A stretch of 62,266 nucleotides of DNA from Vibrio tasmaniensis 1F-187 (GTDB lineage Bacteria > Pseudomonadota > Gammaproteobacteria > Enterobacterales > Vibrionaceae): assembly GCF_000272405.2 (NCBI RefSeq), contig NZ_AJZM02000227.1:1-62266 (forward strand), given 5' to 3'. The notes under the pieces were generated by a model, which saw nothing but the letters and a program-made list of their open reading frames with translations, did not search any database and was not told where the DNA came from. A program made the translations under genes and the position numbers. This document shows, piece by piece, positions 39,524 through 48,500 of this stretch. Numbering within the stretch: position 1 is the first letter of the stretch; every line of letters starts with the position of its first letter.

Positions 39524-41200
39524 CTATTCATCAGGGAACCATTCTTGTAAAAGATCTCGAGAACGCTCCATTTCTGATTGCCAAGTATTTACACCTACAA
39601 CCGTTGGCTTTAATAGAATAACGAGTTCAGTTTTTTGAGTAAGTTGACTGGTATTACGGAACAAATGACCGAGTGCCGGGATATCACCAAGAAATGGAAC
39701 TTTTGAAGTCATGTCACTGGTGTTTGATTTCATCAATCCGCCAATAACAACCACATCACCATCTTGCGCTCGAATCACGGAGTCAGATTCACGAATAGAG
39801 CTTTTAGCCAACGGCAGCGTCACAACACCAGTTGTTGAGCCAAGATTAAGCTCTTTCACTTCCTCTTCCACCTCAATCACTGCGGGGTGAACATGCAGGA
39901 ACACATTTCCTTTATCATCGATCTGCGGCGTCACATCCAAAGAAATACCGGAGAAGAACGGGGTTAGCTCAACTTCAGGGGCAACATTCGCGTTATCACC
40001 ACTACCGACCGAACTTGATAAATTCGTCACGAAATATTTATCTATACCCACTTTTATAACCGCTTTCTGGTTATTAGCTGCTGTCACTCTTGGGCTAGAT
40101 AACACATTCAAGTCACCCTGTGTATCCATAAAACTCAATACAGCTTCAAAGCTACCACCAGAAACAACGAGGTTAGATTGACCACCTAAAGCGGTACCGA
40201 TTGGGTCCATGCCTGGTAGTTTGCCTGGGATGATCGTACCAGCTGCATTTTTAACGATAGAACCCATACCTAGCGTGTAGTTAGTACCGTTCGACGAAAA
40301 CATCTTGGTCCAGTTAATGCCTTGTTGATAGCCGTCACTAAGTGTCACTTCCATGATTTTGGCTTCCAAGATAACTTGGCGCTGCAGACGTTTCTGAGAA
40401 ATACCAAGGAACTCACGAACCTCTCGGATTTCATCGGGGTAAGCACGTACCGTAATCACACTCGCTTGTGGCGTAACCACAACGCTTTGCCCATCACCAG
40501 AACCAATTAAGTGAGCGACTGCCGCTTCAAGCTGCGGCCAAAAATCACTTTCAGATATCGTTTCAATCTCCGTACCACCGTTAGATGTGGAGCTAGACGA
40601 ATTGGAGTTCGAGTTTGATGAGTTTGAATTCGAGTTAGACGAATTAGAATTCGAGTTAGATGAGTTCGAGTTAGAGTCTGAAGTGGAAATTGTTCCAGTA
40701 GTAATCGTCGTTAAAGAACGACCAGAACGCTTTACTTGCAAGTAATCCACTGGAATCGTGACTGTGCGCAAACCAGCCGGATAAATTTGAATCACTTTGC
40801 CACGTTTTTCAATATCGTAACCATACATATCCTGAGCAACAGCCAGAACTTCATCTAAGGTCACGTCTGTTAGATTTAGAGTAAGTTTTCCAGTAACGCT
40901 TGGATGAATCGCGGCACTGTACTCTGTACCTTTCACTAGGCTTGCAAAAAAGGTTCTCGCTTCAACGCCTTTTGCTTGAATACGAAAGCGCTTGACGGTT
41001 TCCACACTCGGAGACATAGAGTCCGAACTTAGCTGAGGCATAAGGTCATCTTGTACCGACGAAGGTAAGTCATGAAGTGCTTTGCTATTCGCTTCATTAA
41101 TAGATTCGTTTAAAGACTCTTTTATCTCAACAGGGTCTCTATGCCCCATCGAACAGCCGACTAAAGATGACACTAGAATTGCTACTACAAATTTACGCAT
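39524..41200 (-). CDS. mshL: MSHA outer-membrane secretin MshL
   Basis: PilQ/PulD-like secretin lipoprotein of 558 residues forming the pilus exit channel. A lipobox (LVGC, Cys16) follows a signal peptide. The secretin N-domain (about residues 70-160) is followed by a low-complexity Ser/Asn linker encoded by four 21-bp repeats, and the secretin C-domain (about residues 270-540) ends with VPFLGDIPALGHLFRN and LVILLKPTVV. In other secretins this linker is short and varied. Gene lies between mshK and mshM. Confidence 0.94.
   Translation of the reverse strand: MRKFVVAILVSSLVGCSMGHRDPVEIKESLNESINEANSKALHDLPSSVQDDLMPQLSSDSMSPSVETVKRFRIQAKGVEARTFFASLVKGTEYSAAIHPSVTGKLTLNLTDVTLDEVLAVAQDMYGYDIEKRGKVIQIYPAGLRTVTIPVDYLQVKRSGRSLTTITTGTISTSDSNSNSSNSNSNSSNSNSNSSNSNSNSSSSTSNGGTEIETISESDFWPQLEAAVAHLIGSGDGQSVVVTPQASVITVRAYPDEIREVREFLGISQKRLQRQVILEAKIMEVTLSDGYQQGINWTKMFSSNGTNYTLGMGSIVKNAAGTIIPGKLPGMDPIGTALGGQSNLVVSGGSFEAVLSFMDTQGDLNVLSSPRVTAANNQKAVIKVGIDKYFVTNLSSSVGSGDNANVAPEVELTPFFSGISLDVTPQIDDKGNVFLHVHPAVIEVEEEVKELNLGSTTGVVTLPLAKSSIRESDSVIRAQDGDVVVIGGLMKSNTSDMTSKVPFLGDIPALGHLFRNTSQLTQKTELVILLKPTVVGVNTWQSEMERSRDLLQEWFPDE
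40590..40673 (-). repeat. Four 21-bp tandem repeats in mshL
   Basis: Units at 40590-40610, 40611-40631, 40632-40652 and 40653-40673 share the GAGTTNGANGANTTNGANTTC pattern and encode Asn-Ser-Asn-Ser-Asn-Ser-Ser type heptads. Copy number could vary without frameshift since 21 is a multiple of three. Confidence 0.92.
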
Positions 41201-41215
41201 GTCTTCACTCTAACC

Positions 41216-41548
41216 TTAATTATTCTTAACATCTAAAGAGAACATCTCTAATTTCCACTGCTTAGAGCTTCTCTGCAGAGTGACGTACTCTGGATCAATG
41301 TTCTTAACTCGGTACCCTCTGATCGTTTCTCCTTGTTCGAGAATCTGACCATTCATAATCGCATAACAAGGTGTATCTCCCTTACAAACAATGCTCTCTA
41401 GAGACGGTAAACGATATTGAACTGGCGCCTTTTTAGCTGATGCTGATTTCTGTTGGGGCGAAAGCCAACCTAATGGCGCAGTTGGGTCTTGTTCTGCCCA
41501 TACCACTGAACTACCAAACAGCAAAGATAACACTAGAGTTCTAACCAC
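41216..41548 (-). CDS. mshK: MSHA biogenesis protein MshK
   Basis: Small periplasmic protein of 110 residues with an N-terminal signal peptide (cleavage near VWAEQ, residue 18), comparable to PilP in role. Two cysteines (SIVCKGDTPCYA) could form a disulphide. Its start overlaps the mshJ end by 8 bp, and mshL begins 16 bp downstream. Confidence 0.86.
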   Translation of the reverse strand: MVRTLVLSLLFGSSVVWAEQDPTAPLGWLSPQQKSASAKKAPVQYRLPSLESIVCKGDTPCYAIMNGQILEQGETIRGYRVKNIDPEYVTLQRSSKQWKLEMFSLDVKNN

Positions 41549-42188
41549 CGATAAACTCCTGTCTGGTACCTAGGGTGTAAACCTCGAACACAAGTCGAGC
41601 TTTGGGGTATTCTTCTACTGAATACTCAAACGTGCGCCAATAATAGCTCACAGGAAGTGACTCAAGTGCTTGAAGATAAATTGAAATATCGAAGTAGCTA
41701 CCCGTCAACTCCATTCTAACAGGATGGAGAAAGTACTTTGAATTGTCACTGTTCTCTTGATTGTCCGAAATAGCTTCTGGTTGTAACGATTCTAAAGACT
41801 CAAGCTTCAGCCCATTACCTGCATTAAGAACACTCTCTAATAACTGCGCCATTTGAGAAGGCGTAACCAACCTATCAACGATTTCAGCGAGCTCAAATGA
41901 TAGCTCTTGGCTCTCAACCAATAGTTTTTTTAATTCAAGATCAATTTCTTTATCTGGGTCTTTGTTCAACTTGGCTTGTAGAACAAGTAATTCACCTTGT
42001 TGTTTCTGATTTGACTGCGTAAGGCTCATCGACTTCACATTCTTTTCCTGTAAATCAAGGTATGCAGGTTCAATTAATAAGGTAAATACAAGCATGGATA
42101 AGCCCACTAGACCACACACGAAAAGTAGCCATTTCTCTCTCAGGCTTAATGCAAGAAACTTATCGCTAAGCTGATTCCACAGTTGCAT
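41541..42188 (-). CDS. mshJ: MSHA biogenesis protein MshJ
   Basis: PilO-like inner-membrane protein of 215 residues: one N-terminal transmembrane segment (residues about 19-37), a coiled coil (about 45-95) and a periplasmic ferredoxin-like domain. Its start shares a base with the mshI stop region (42188), implying coupling. Forms the inner-membrane alignment complex with MshI in this family. Confidence 0.87.
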   Translation of the reverse strand: MQLWNQLSDKFLALSLREKWLLFVCGLVGLSMLVFTLLIEPAYLDLQEKNVKSMSLTQSNQKQQGELLVLQAKLNKDPDKEIDLELKKLLVESQELSFELAEIVDRLVTPSQMAQLLESVLNAGNGLKLESLESLQPEAISDNQENSDNSKYFLHPVRMELTGSYFDISIYLQALESLPVSYYWRTFEYSVEEYPKARLVFEVYTLGTRQEFIGG

Positions 42189-43630
42189 TATTCACTCTCC
42201 CTATGAGTACTTAACTCAAACGTCACCACATCTTGCTCATTACGACCTATCTTTATCTTTTCAAAGGTACGTCCGACTAAATTAAGTTCATTCTTAAATT
42301 GACCAACCCAATTTGGAACTACACTTGCATCACGGGCAAAACCATTAAGCTCTAAGGTATCGTGAGTCATGTATATATACGAAAGCGAGATGTCATTTCG
42401 GCCTAATTGAGCGAAGGAGTTCATGACGCCAGAATACCCGACTTGCTGAGATTCATCGAATTGACCGACCGCCTTCAACGCCTCTTTTTTGGCTTGCGTC
42501 TCACTAGTGAGACGAGCTACCGCAGCTACTTTCACTGGAGACGGTTTATGTTGAACCAACTTACTATTTAATTGGTTAACTTCTTGGTTAAGCTGATTCA
42601 AATCATATTGTAAAGCTGCTAGCTCTTCATCCAAACTCGATGCTTGATACTGCATTACACAATAACTGCCAAGCAACAAGGTACACACAAGCCCCCAAAC
42701 CATAACCACATTCACTAGAGTGAAATACTCTTTTTTAGGCTTAAGGTGCTCAGGGTAGAGATTAACGTTAAAAATATTCTTTTCAGCCGCGAGCGTAACT
42801 AACCATTTCTCTGAATTTTCGCGTTCACCTTCAACAAGCAAAGAAACGGTCGAACTCAATGTGCTATTTAACACACTCTGTAATTCAGCTTCATCTTCAT
42901 CATCACAGCATATTTTTAACTGATGAAGTTGAGTGCCTTTAATTTGAGAAGACAGGTAATCAATCGATCGTTGGAGTTCTAAAGCTAGACCATCCAACTG
43001 CAATGCACTTGATGCGGTACCAGTTAAGGGGGGAGCAACACTGCGGATTGTTCTTTGGAAGCAAACCGTGTTCTCAACAAATGCACCAAGCTTAAAATGT
43101 GAGTTGGGGCTGCGTTGTAACAGAATGAAATTAGAGAGCTCACCAGCACTGTAGCCCCAAACTTCATCTTCGGGAGCAATACCTTTAAGATCAACTTGTG
43201 CTGAATTAGTAATGCTTACAAGCTTGTCCAATAGCTTTTTAGGCAAAACATACACTTGTAGCTTATTCGAGGTCGGTAGCGCTACCGCACTCGCTGTAAT
43301 CTCAGTCACCCTTTCAGAGATCAGATCTTTCAATAGAAAAGGCAATGCAACCGACCATTCACTCTGTGGAATGTCCGGTTTATCAATTTGATAAGTTTGG
43401 TAGTAGTTAGCACAAACAATTAGCTGAAGGCAATCACTGGTAAGCGACTCACTGCTCAGCAATTTTTTCAGCGCACTTTCCCAGTCACCATTTACCACAG
43501 GAATGCTGGTGACTTGAGGTTCTGACTCAGTCGATGAAATATAAACAGTATCATTGCCCAAAAGGACAACTTGAGAACTACCGTTATTATTCGTTGGCTT
43601 TATTTTGTCTAAAATCGCTTTAAAATTCAT
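42188..43630 (-). CDS. mshI: MSHA biogenesis protein MshI
   Basis: Inner-membrane protein of 480 residues combining a cytoplasmic part of PilM kind (residues about 1-290), one transmembrane segment near residues 300-325, and a PilN-like coiled-coil periplasmic tail (about 330-478, with repeated LNQ and LNS heptads). This fusion-like layout is the usual MshI pattern. It starts 3 bp after the csrD stop, so csrD and msh genes probably share a transcript. Confidence 0.9.
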   Translation of the reverse strand: MNFKAILDKIKPTNNNGSSQVVLLGNDTVYISSTESEPQVTSIPVVNGDWESALKKLLSSESLTSDCLQLIVCANYYQTYQIDKPDIPQSEWSVALPFLLKDLISERVTEITASAVALPTSNKLQVYVLPKKLLDKLVSITNSAQVDLKGIAPEDEVWGYSAGELSNFILLQRSPNSHFKLGAFVENTVCFQRTIRSVAPPLTGTASSALQLDGLALELQRSIDYLSSQIKGTQLHQLKICCDDEDEAELQSVLNSTLSSTVSLLVEGERENSEKWLVTLAAEKNIFNVNLYPEHLKPKKEYFTLVNVVMVWGLVCTLLLGSYCVMQYQASSLDEELAALQYDLNQLNQEVNQLNSKLVQHKPSPVKVAAVARLTSETQAKKEALKAVGQFDESQQVGYSGVMNSFAQLGRNDISLSYIYMTHDTLELNGFARDASVVPNWVGQFKNELNLVGRTFEKIKIGRNEQDVVTFELSTHRESE

Positions 43631-43632
43631 GC

Positions 43633-45648
43633 TTAACTATTACTCTTACGCCATCGATTTCTTCGACCGACTTTTACAACGGATTCAGCTTTCACTGTCT
43701 TTTCCCCTTGAGTAGGCAAGGGAATTATTTGTTGTTCTTCGTCGAAATATCTCCCTTGATAACCGTTAATGCCTAACTCTATCAAGGTATTCTTTTCTTG
43801 CTTTGTCTCAACTCCGACCGCGATCACTTCAGTTGGAGAATCACCGCATGCTCCAATCAGACTTCGAACAAACAGTTGGTTTTCATGCCTTTGATCGATT
43901 TTCTTTACCAAACTTCGATGAAGCTTAATATAGTCAACCTTCAAATCCTTGATATAATGAGTGCTAACAATGGTTCGCCCAGCTTGGCCAACCACCACTT
44001 TACACCCTAACCCTCGTAACATCTTCGCCACTGGTCGCATATAATCAAGGTGAGTAATTAGATGGCCTTCTGAAAACTCAAAAGCAAGCTGAGAACGATG
44101 CTGAGCAGAGAGCTGTAACAACTCACTTCTGAACCATTTAAAATGTGATTTATTTGCAAACGGAGTGACACTCAAGTTCACCGAATAATTGACAGGCTGT
44201 GTTGATACTTTCAGCGACTTAAACAAAACCGTCAAAACCGATTGATCCATTTGAGCTTGATAACCGACTTGTTCTACCGCAGACATAAAACGAGAAGATT
44301 TCAATAGACCTTTGTCTGGATCTTGAATTCTAATAAATATTTCTTTATGCAATTCATTAACTTGACCGGAATCCGGCATAAGATAACACCGCTGAGCAAA
44401 GATTACTAAATTTTCAGGTAGTAGGGCTTTATCAAGTAATGTTCTCCAGCGAACACTGCCTCTGTCTATCTCACTTTTATTTTCTTTTGGGTAACGGCTC
44501 CAGTTATTAATGCGCTCTAACTGAGCGCTCTTTAACGCTGTTTCCGTTTCATCCATGATTTGGCTATGGCGTTCACCTTCGACATACATTGTCACGCCAA
44601 TATGGCACCAGTTATCTGACTCCAAAGGCTCCGGCGGAGTCAATTTATCTAATTGCCTTAAACATTGAGCAGCCAACGTCGCAATATCCTTTGTTCCTTG
44701 ATGCGGAATAAACACGGCAAAGTCTGCTTCGTAATAGCGAGAAAAAATGACATCGGGATAACGCTGAACAATATTCGACAATACTTCACCAACTTCAATA
44801 ATAAATCCGTCGGTGATCTGCTTGTCATTGGCATCTCGAACTTGTTCCCACTCGTCGATACGTATCAGTAAAACGCCTCCACGAGCGCCACTTTCATGCA
44901 GTACAGATTCAAGTTTGTTATCAAATAGTACTCGGTTGGCTGTACCAGTGAGCTTATCTAGAAAAGTATGGGTGCGGATAAAAGTATCAAAGCGACTTCG
45001 CTCTTGGCGTGCATCTTTCAACTCTTCAATCAGTACATCAAGCGCTTCACTTGCCGTATATGGCCATTCTCGCTCGTCCCCTTTTGAATGAGCCTCTACC
45101 TGCCCAGCAAGGATCATTCTCCCTCGCTCTTCCAAAATCTCTGAGCCCATTAACTGTTCTTTTAACCAACGAACACCACGGGCCAAACAAAAAAGGATCA
45201 ATGCCACCGCCAAAGTAATCGACCACATAGCTTCAATCGAGTAGTTGTAACCAATATAAGGGGGGAGTGCTTTAAATTCGATTTGATAGCCTTCATTTCG
45301 ATCTAAAATGAAGCTTCTTTCATAGAGACGGTTTGGATCAATTTGTGGGGAGGTATCTTTAAATCGGTAAACGATACCGGTTTTGTTTGAAAGCTTCATC
45401 TCAACGATATTGCTTGCCTGCAACATCTTCGGCATCCAACGTTGCATTGAATACGCAGCATCTGGATCTTCCATCTCTTTATCTACGACGTCAACAATGC
45501 CAACCAAATAATGATCTAAATATTCCTGTCCTATACGCTTAAAGGAGAGTGTGCCACCAATAAAAAGGATGAACATCGCACTGATCACTATCACGGTGAC
45601 AAATGCGACCAATCGAGTGCTCAATTTTAGTGTCGGGGTATATCTCAT
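43633..45648 (-). CDS. csrD: CsrD (MshH): degenerate GGDEF/EAL regulator of CsrB/C decay
   Basis: Membrane protein of 671 residues. It has two transmembrane segments (about residues 15-38 and 145-165), a HAMP-like stretch, a degenerate GGDEF domain (the motif reads RYYEADFAVF, so cyclase residues are lost) and a degenerate EAL domain (EIFIR in place of EAL). In E. coli CsrD targets CsrB/CsrC sRNAs for RNase E decay without c-di-GMP turnover. I chose ATG 45648; a TTG at 45669 is in frame, but a TATAAT box at 45675-45680 would place transcription near that codon. In vibrios this gene is called mshH and heads the msh locus. Confidence 0.9.
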   Translation of the reverse strand: MRYTPTLKLSTRLVAFVTVIVISAMFILFIGGTLSFKRIGQEYLDHYLVGIVDVVDKEMEDPDAAYSMQRWMPKMLQASNIVEMKLSNKTGIVYRFKDTSPQIDPNRLYERSFILDRNEGYQIEFKALPPYIGYNYSIEAMWSITLAVALILFCLARGVRWLKEQLMGSEILEERGRMILAGQVEAHSKGDEREWPYTASEALDVLIEELKDARQERSRFDTFIRTHTFLDKLTGTANRVLFDNKLESVLHESGARGGVLLIRIDEWEQVRDANDKQITDGFIIEVGEVLSNIVQRYPDVIFSRYYEADFAVFIPHQGTKDIATLAAQCLRQLDKLTPPEPLESDNWCHIGVTMYVEGERHSQIMDETETALKSAQLERINNWSRYPKENKSEIDRGSVRWRTLLDKALLPENLVIFAQRCYLMPDSGQVNELHKEIFIRIQDPDKGLLKSSRFMSAVEQVGYQAQMDQSVLTVLFKSLKVSTQPVNYSVNLSVTPFANKSHFKWFRSELLQLSAQHRSQLAFEFSEGHLITHLDYMRPVAKMLRGLGCKVVVGQAGRTIVSTHYIKDLKVDYIKLHRSLVKKIDQRHENQLFVRSLIGACGDSPTEVIAVGVETKQEKNTLIELGINGYQGRYFDEEQQIIPLPTQGEKTVKAESVVKVGRRNRWRKSNS

Positions 45649-45674
45649 GAATAACGAAATCCTTTTCAACTCAC

Positions 45675-45680
45675 ATTATA
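45675..45680 (-). promoter_or_regulatory. -10 box upstream of csrD
   Basis: A perfect TATAAT on the minus strand lies about 27 bp before the ATG at 45648; no good -35 is seen at 17 bp. It supports a transcript starting near 45668 that includes csrD and possibly the msh genes. Confidence 0.4.
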
Positions 45681-45742
45681 CCGTATTGCTACTTATACTA
45701 TAAATTGACGTTGTAAATAAAGCGTTAAGAATTGTAGGTAAC

Positions 45743-45766
45743 AAAAAGCCGCGATGAACGCGGCTT
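45743..45766 (-). terminator. ssb terminator
   Basis: AAGCCGCG (45746-45753) pairs with CGCGGCTT (45759-45766), followed on the minus strand by a T run, 44 bp past the ssb stop. Confidence 0.82.
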
Positions 45767-45809
45767 CTTCCAATTTAATACTGCTTTTATAATATATTAA
45801 AAACAGTGC

Positions 45810-46367
45810 TTAAAATGGGATGTCATCATCAAAATCCATCGGCGGCTCATTATATTGAGGTTGAGCCTGCTGAGGAGCTTGTTGAGGTGCTTTCGGCTGC
45901 TGTTGAGCTGGCGCACTGTATTGTTGCTGCTGTTGTTGTGGCTGCTGTGGTTGCCCCCAACTACCTTGCTGTTGGTTGTTACCCATACCACCTTGGGCAG
46001 GAGCACCGCCTTGAGCACGACCGCCAAGCATTTGCATTACACCGTTGAAGCCTTGAACAACCACTTCTGTTGTGTAGCGATCTTGACCGCTTTGATCTTG
46101 CCATTTACGCGTTTGAAGTTGACCTTCAATGTAAACTTGGGAACCTTTACGTAGGTACTCACCAGCAACTTCCGCCAGCTTGCCAAACAGAGCAACACGG
46201 TGCCATTCTGTTTTTTCGCGCTGTTCGCCAGTTGCTTTGTCACGCCATGACTCTGACGTTGCAATGGTAATGTTCGCTACTGCACCGCCATTTGGCATGT
46301 AACGAATTTCAGGGTCATTACCTAGGTTACCCACTAATATAACTTTGTTAACTCCACGGCTAGCCAT
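45810..46367 (-). CDS. ssb: Single-stranded DNA-binding protein
   Basis: Tetrameric SSB for replication and repair, 185 residues. The OB fold spans residues 1-112 ([27 protein letters not shown] region, then [21 protein letters not shown]); a Gln/Gly/Pro-rich linker follows (about 113-172) and the acidic tip ends DFDDDIPF, the protein-docking tail. It is longer than E. coli SSB (178) because of the Gln-rich linker. I find no clear LexA box between ssb and qstR. Confidence 0.97.
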   Translation of the reverse strand: MASRGVNKVILVGNLGNDPEIRYMPNGGAVANITIATSESWRDKATGEQREKTEWHRVALFGKLAEVAGEYLRKGSQVYIEGQLQTRKWQDQSGQDRYTTEVVVQGFNGVMQMLGGRAQGGAPAQGGMGNNQQQGSWGQPQQPQQQQQQYSAPAQQQPKAPQQAPQQAQPQYNEPPMDFDDDIPF

Positions 46368-46645
46368 GATTTGCTCCGTCTAAATTCATAGTCTCAGAAA
46401 ATTTTAGCGCACAAGAATAGCATGCTTTTCTGCAGTGATAAATCGCATTCCTATTCTCTCCTCACGACAAAGATTAAAAACGTAACAAATCATGATATTC
46501 AGAGCGATGTTGCTTTTTCCTCCACTTACAAACCACTCATTTACTTTGAGAGTTGATATTCAACGCAAGTCACATAAAAGGTGCTAGAGAAGTAAAAATG
46601 TGCATGACAACGTGAAATCTCATTAAATATAAACAGGACGTTTCA

Positions 46646-47293
46646 ATGAGAAAATCTCGATACGCTCGCACTTTACACTTTCTGTGCATCGATCCGAGTG
46701 ACACTTACCTACACGTAAAAGAAATCGAAAAACACTTATCCATTATTCTCTACAAAATGACACCAAGTGAATTGATGCTAGTTGATAGAAAGCAGAGCAA
46801 TCGCATCTTACTCGTTGATTACAAAGAGGTACCACAGCTATTGGCTATTTGTCCTAACCTACCCGTGATGTGGAAGAATCATGAGATAATTTTATTCAAT
46901 GTTCCTCTGCAACTTCCTACCTCAGAACTGCTGACCTATGGGGTATTAAAAGGACTCTTTTACAACACAGATCAAAAGGACAAGATTGCTCGTGGTCTTC
47001 AAGAAGTGATCGATGGTGATAATTGGTTACCAAGGAAGGTGACTAATCAACTTCTGTTTTATTATCGTAACATGGTCAATACCAATACGACCCCAACCAA
47101 TGTTGATTTAACTATTCGTGAAATCCAAGTCATTCGCTGCCTTCAATCAGGATCATCAAATACTCAAATAGCCGATGACCTTTTCATTAGCGAATTCACG
47201 GTCAAATCCCACCTCTATCAAATATTCCGTAAGTTAGCGGTGAAAAATAGAGTCCAAGCTATTGCATGGGCAAACCAAAACTTGCTTGCATAA
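46646..47293 (+). CDS. qstR: QstR, LuxR-type regulator of competence (VpsT/CsgD family)
   Basis: Transcription regulator of 215 residues with an N-terminal receiver-like domain (residues about 8-125) and a C-terminal LuxR helix-turn-helix (about 150-212: LTIREIQVIRCLQSGSSNTQIADDLFI and VKSHLYQIFRKL segments). Its position between ssb and galU is that of V. cholerae qstR, which links quorum sensing and TfoX to competence and type VI secretion genes. The place of the VpsT c-di-GMP motif W[FLM][TS]R reads WLPR here (residues 127-130), so dinucleotide binding should not be assumed. The start has AGGA eight bases upstream. Upstream a TCACA half-site (46566-46580 region) hints at CRP input but is weak. 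Confidence 0.8.
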   Translation: MRKSRYARTLHFLCIDPSDTYLHVKEIEKHLSIILYKMTPSELMLVDRKQSNRILLVDYKEVPQLLAICPNLPVMWKNHEIILFNVPLQLPTSELLTYGVLKGLFYNTDQKDKIARGLQEVIDGDNWLPRKVTNQLLFYYRNMVNTNTTPTNVDLTIREIQVIRCLQSGSSNTQIADDLFISEFTVKSHLYQIFRKLAVKNRVQAIAWANQNLLA

Positions 47294-47447
47294 CCGCTTC
47301 GCCTCTAATCTGACAATAATAATGAGGGAAGCTCGAGTAATCATAGGTATTGTTGCTGAATTTTCGACATAACATATGCTAGAGTTGCCCTCAGAAATAT
47401 CAACAAATCAGTTGAATCAATAATTATTATAGATAAAGGGTCTTATC

Positions 47448-48320
47448 ATGATCAAAAAGTGCCTTTTCCCGGCAGCTGGCTACGGTACACGCTTCCTACC
47501 AGCAACTAAATCAATGCCTAAAGAAATGATGCCTGTTGTGAACAAACCTCTGATTGAATACGGCGTTGAAGAAGCCATCGAAGCAGGTATGGATGGTATG
47601 TGCATTGTTACAGGCCGTGGTAAGCACTCATTGATGGATCACTTTGATAAGAACTACGAGCTTGAGCACCAAATTAGCGGTACCAATAAAGAAGACTTGC
47701 TAATCAATATTCGTGAGACGATTGAAGCAGCAAACTTCACCTACATTCGTCAACGCGAAATGAAAGGTCTAGGTCATGCTATCTTGACGGGGCGTGAGCT
47801 TGTGGGTGATGAACCGTTCGCGGTTGTGCTTGCTGATGACCTTTGTGTGAACGAACAGCAAGGTGTACTGACTCAAATGGTTGCATTATACAAGCAATTC
47901 CGCTGTTCAATTGTGGCAGTACAAGAAGTTCCTGAAGAAGAGACTCACAAATACGGTGTTATCTCTGGCGAGATGATCAAAGATGACCTGTTCCGTGTCG
48001 ATGACATGGTAGAAAAGCCAGAGCCAGGCACTGCTCCAAGCAACCTAGCGATCATTGGCCGTTATATCCTGACCCCAGATATCTTTGAGCTTATCGAGCA
48101 GACTGAACCAGGCAAAGGCGGTGAGATCCAGATCACTGATGCATTGCTGAAACAAGCAAAAGCAGGCTGTGTATTGGCTTACAAATTTAAAGGCCAACGT
48201 TTTGACTGCGGTAGTGTTGAAGGCTACATCGAAGCAACAAATTACTGCTTTGAAAACCTATATAAAAAAGATCAACAACAAATCGAGCTAGGTAAGCACT
48301 CAACGACAAAAGAAGCTTAA
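47448..48320 (+). CDS. galU: UTP-glucose-1-phosphate uridylyltransferase
   Basis: Makes UDP-glucose from UTP and glucose-1-phosphate for LPS, capsule and other glycans. 290 residues. The nucleotide-binding opening AAGYGTRFLPATKSMPKEM (residues 8-26) and the sugar-binding VEKPEPGTAPSNLAIIGRY and FDCGSVEGYIEA segments are intact. Terminator follows; it lies between qstR and uvrA. Confidence 0.96.
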   Translation: MIKKCLFPAAGYGTRFLPATKSMPKEMMPVVNKPLIEYGVEEAIEAGMDGMCIVTGRGKHSLMDHFDKNYELEHQISGTNKEDLLINIRETIEAANFTYIRQREMKGLGHAILTGRELVGDEPFAVVLADDLCVNEQQGVLTQMVALYKQFRCSIVAVQEVPEEETHKYGVISGEMIKDDLFRVDDMVEKPEPGTAPSNLAIIGRYILTPDIFELIEQTEPGKGGEIQITDALLKQAKAGCVLAYKFKGQRFDCGSVEGYIEATNYCFENLYKKDQQQIELGKHSTTKEA

Positions 48321-48384
48321 TCGCTAATTTTGGCTTACTCGCTGTTTAGCTATTGAGTTGTTTAACAGCACATTAAATGATTCC

Positions 48385-48414
48385 AAGGGTGACTCAAAAG
48401 AGTCGCCCTTTTTT
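48385..48414 (+). terminator. galU terminator
   Basis: AAGGGTGACT (48385-48394) pairs with AGTCGCCCTT (48401-48410, one G-T pair) followed by a T run. Confidence 0.85.
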
Positions 48415-48416
48415 AT

Positions 48417-48436
48417 TACTGTTTTTTTATCCAGTA
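48417..48436 (+). promoter_or_regulatory. Putative LexA (SOS) box upstream of uvrA
   Basis: TACTGTTTTTTTATCCAGTA fits the LexA consensus TACTG-N10-CAGTA with CTGT intact and ACAG reading CCAG. It lies 65 bp before the uvrA start, where LexA control of uvrA is well established in gammaproteobacteria. Confidence 0.65.
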
Positions 48437-48500
48437 AAACTTTGCACAAATCTCACTCTATGTAATACTTTAGCCACTTAAAATTACATGGTCTGTTGAG

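Noticed and set aside
40590..40673. CRISPR-like array
   Set aside because: The regular 21-bp units have no spacers and lie in frame inside mshL, so they are a coding tandem repeat.
46560..46640. CRP-S site upstream of qstR
   Set aside because: Only one half-site (TCACA) is good; the other half does not match, so I mention it only as weak evidence in the qstR entry.
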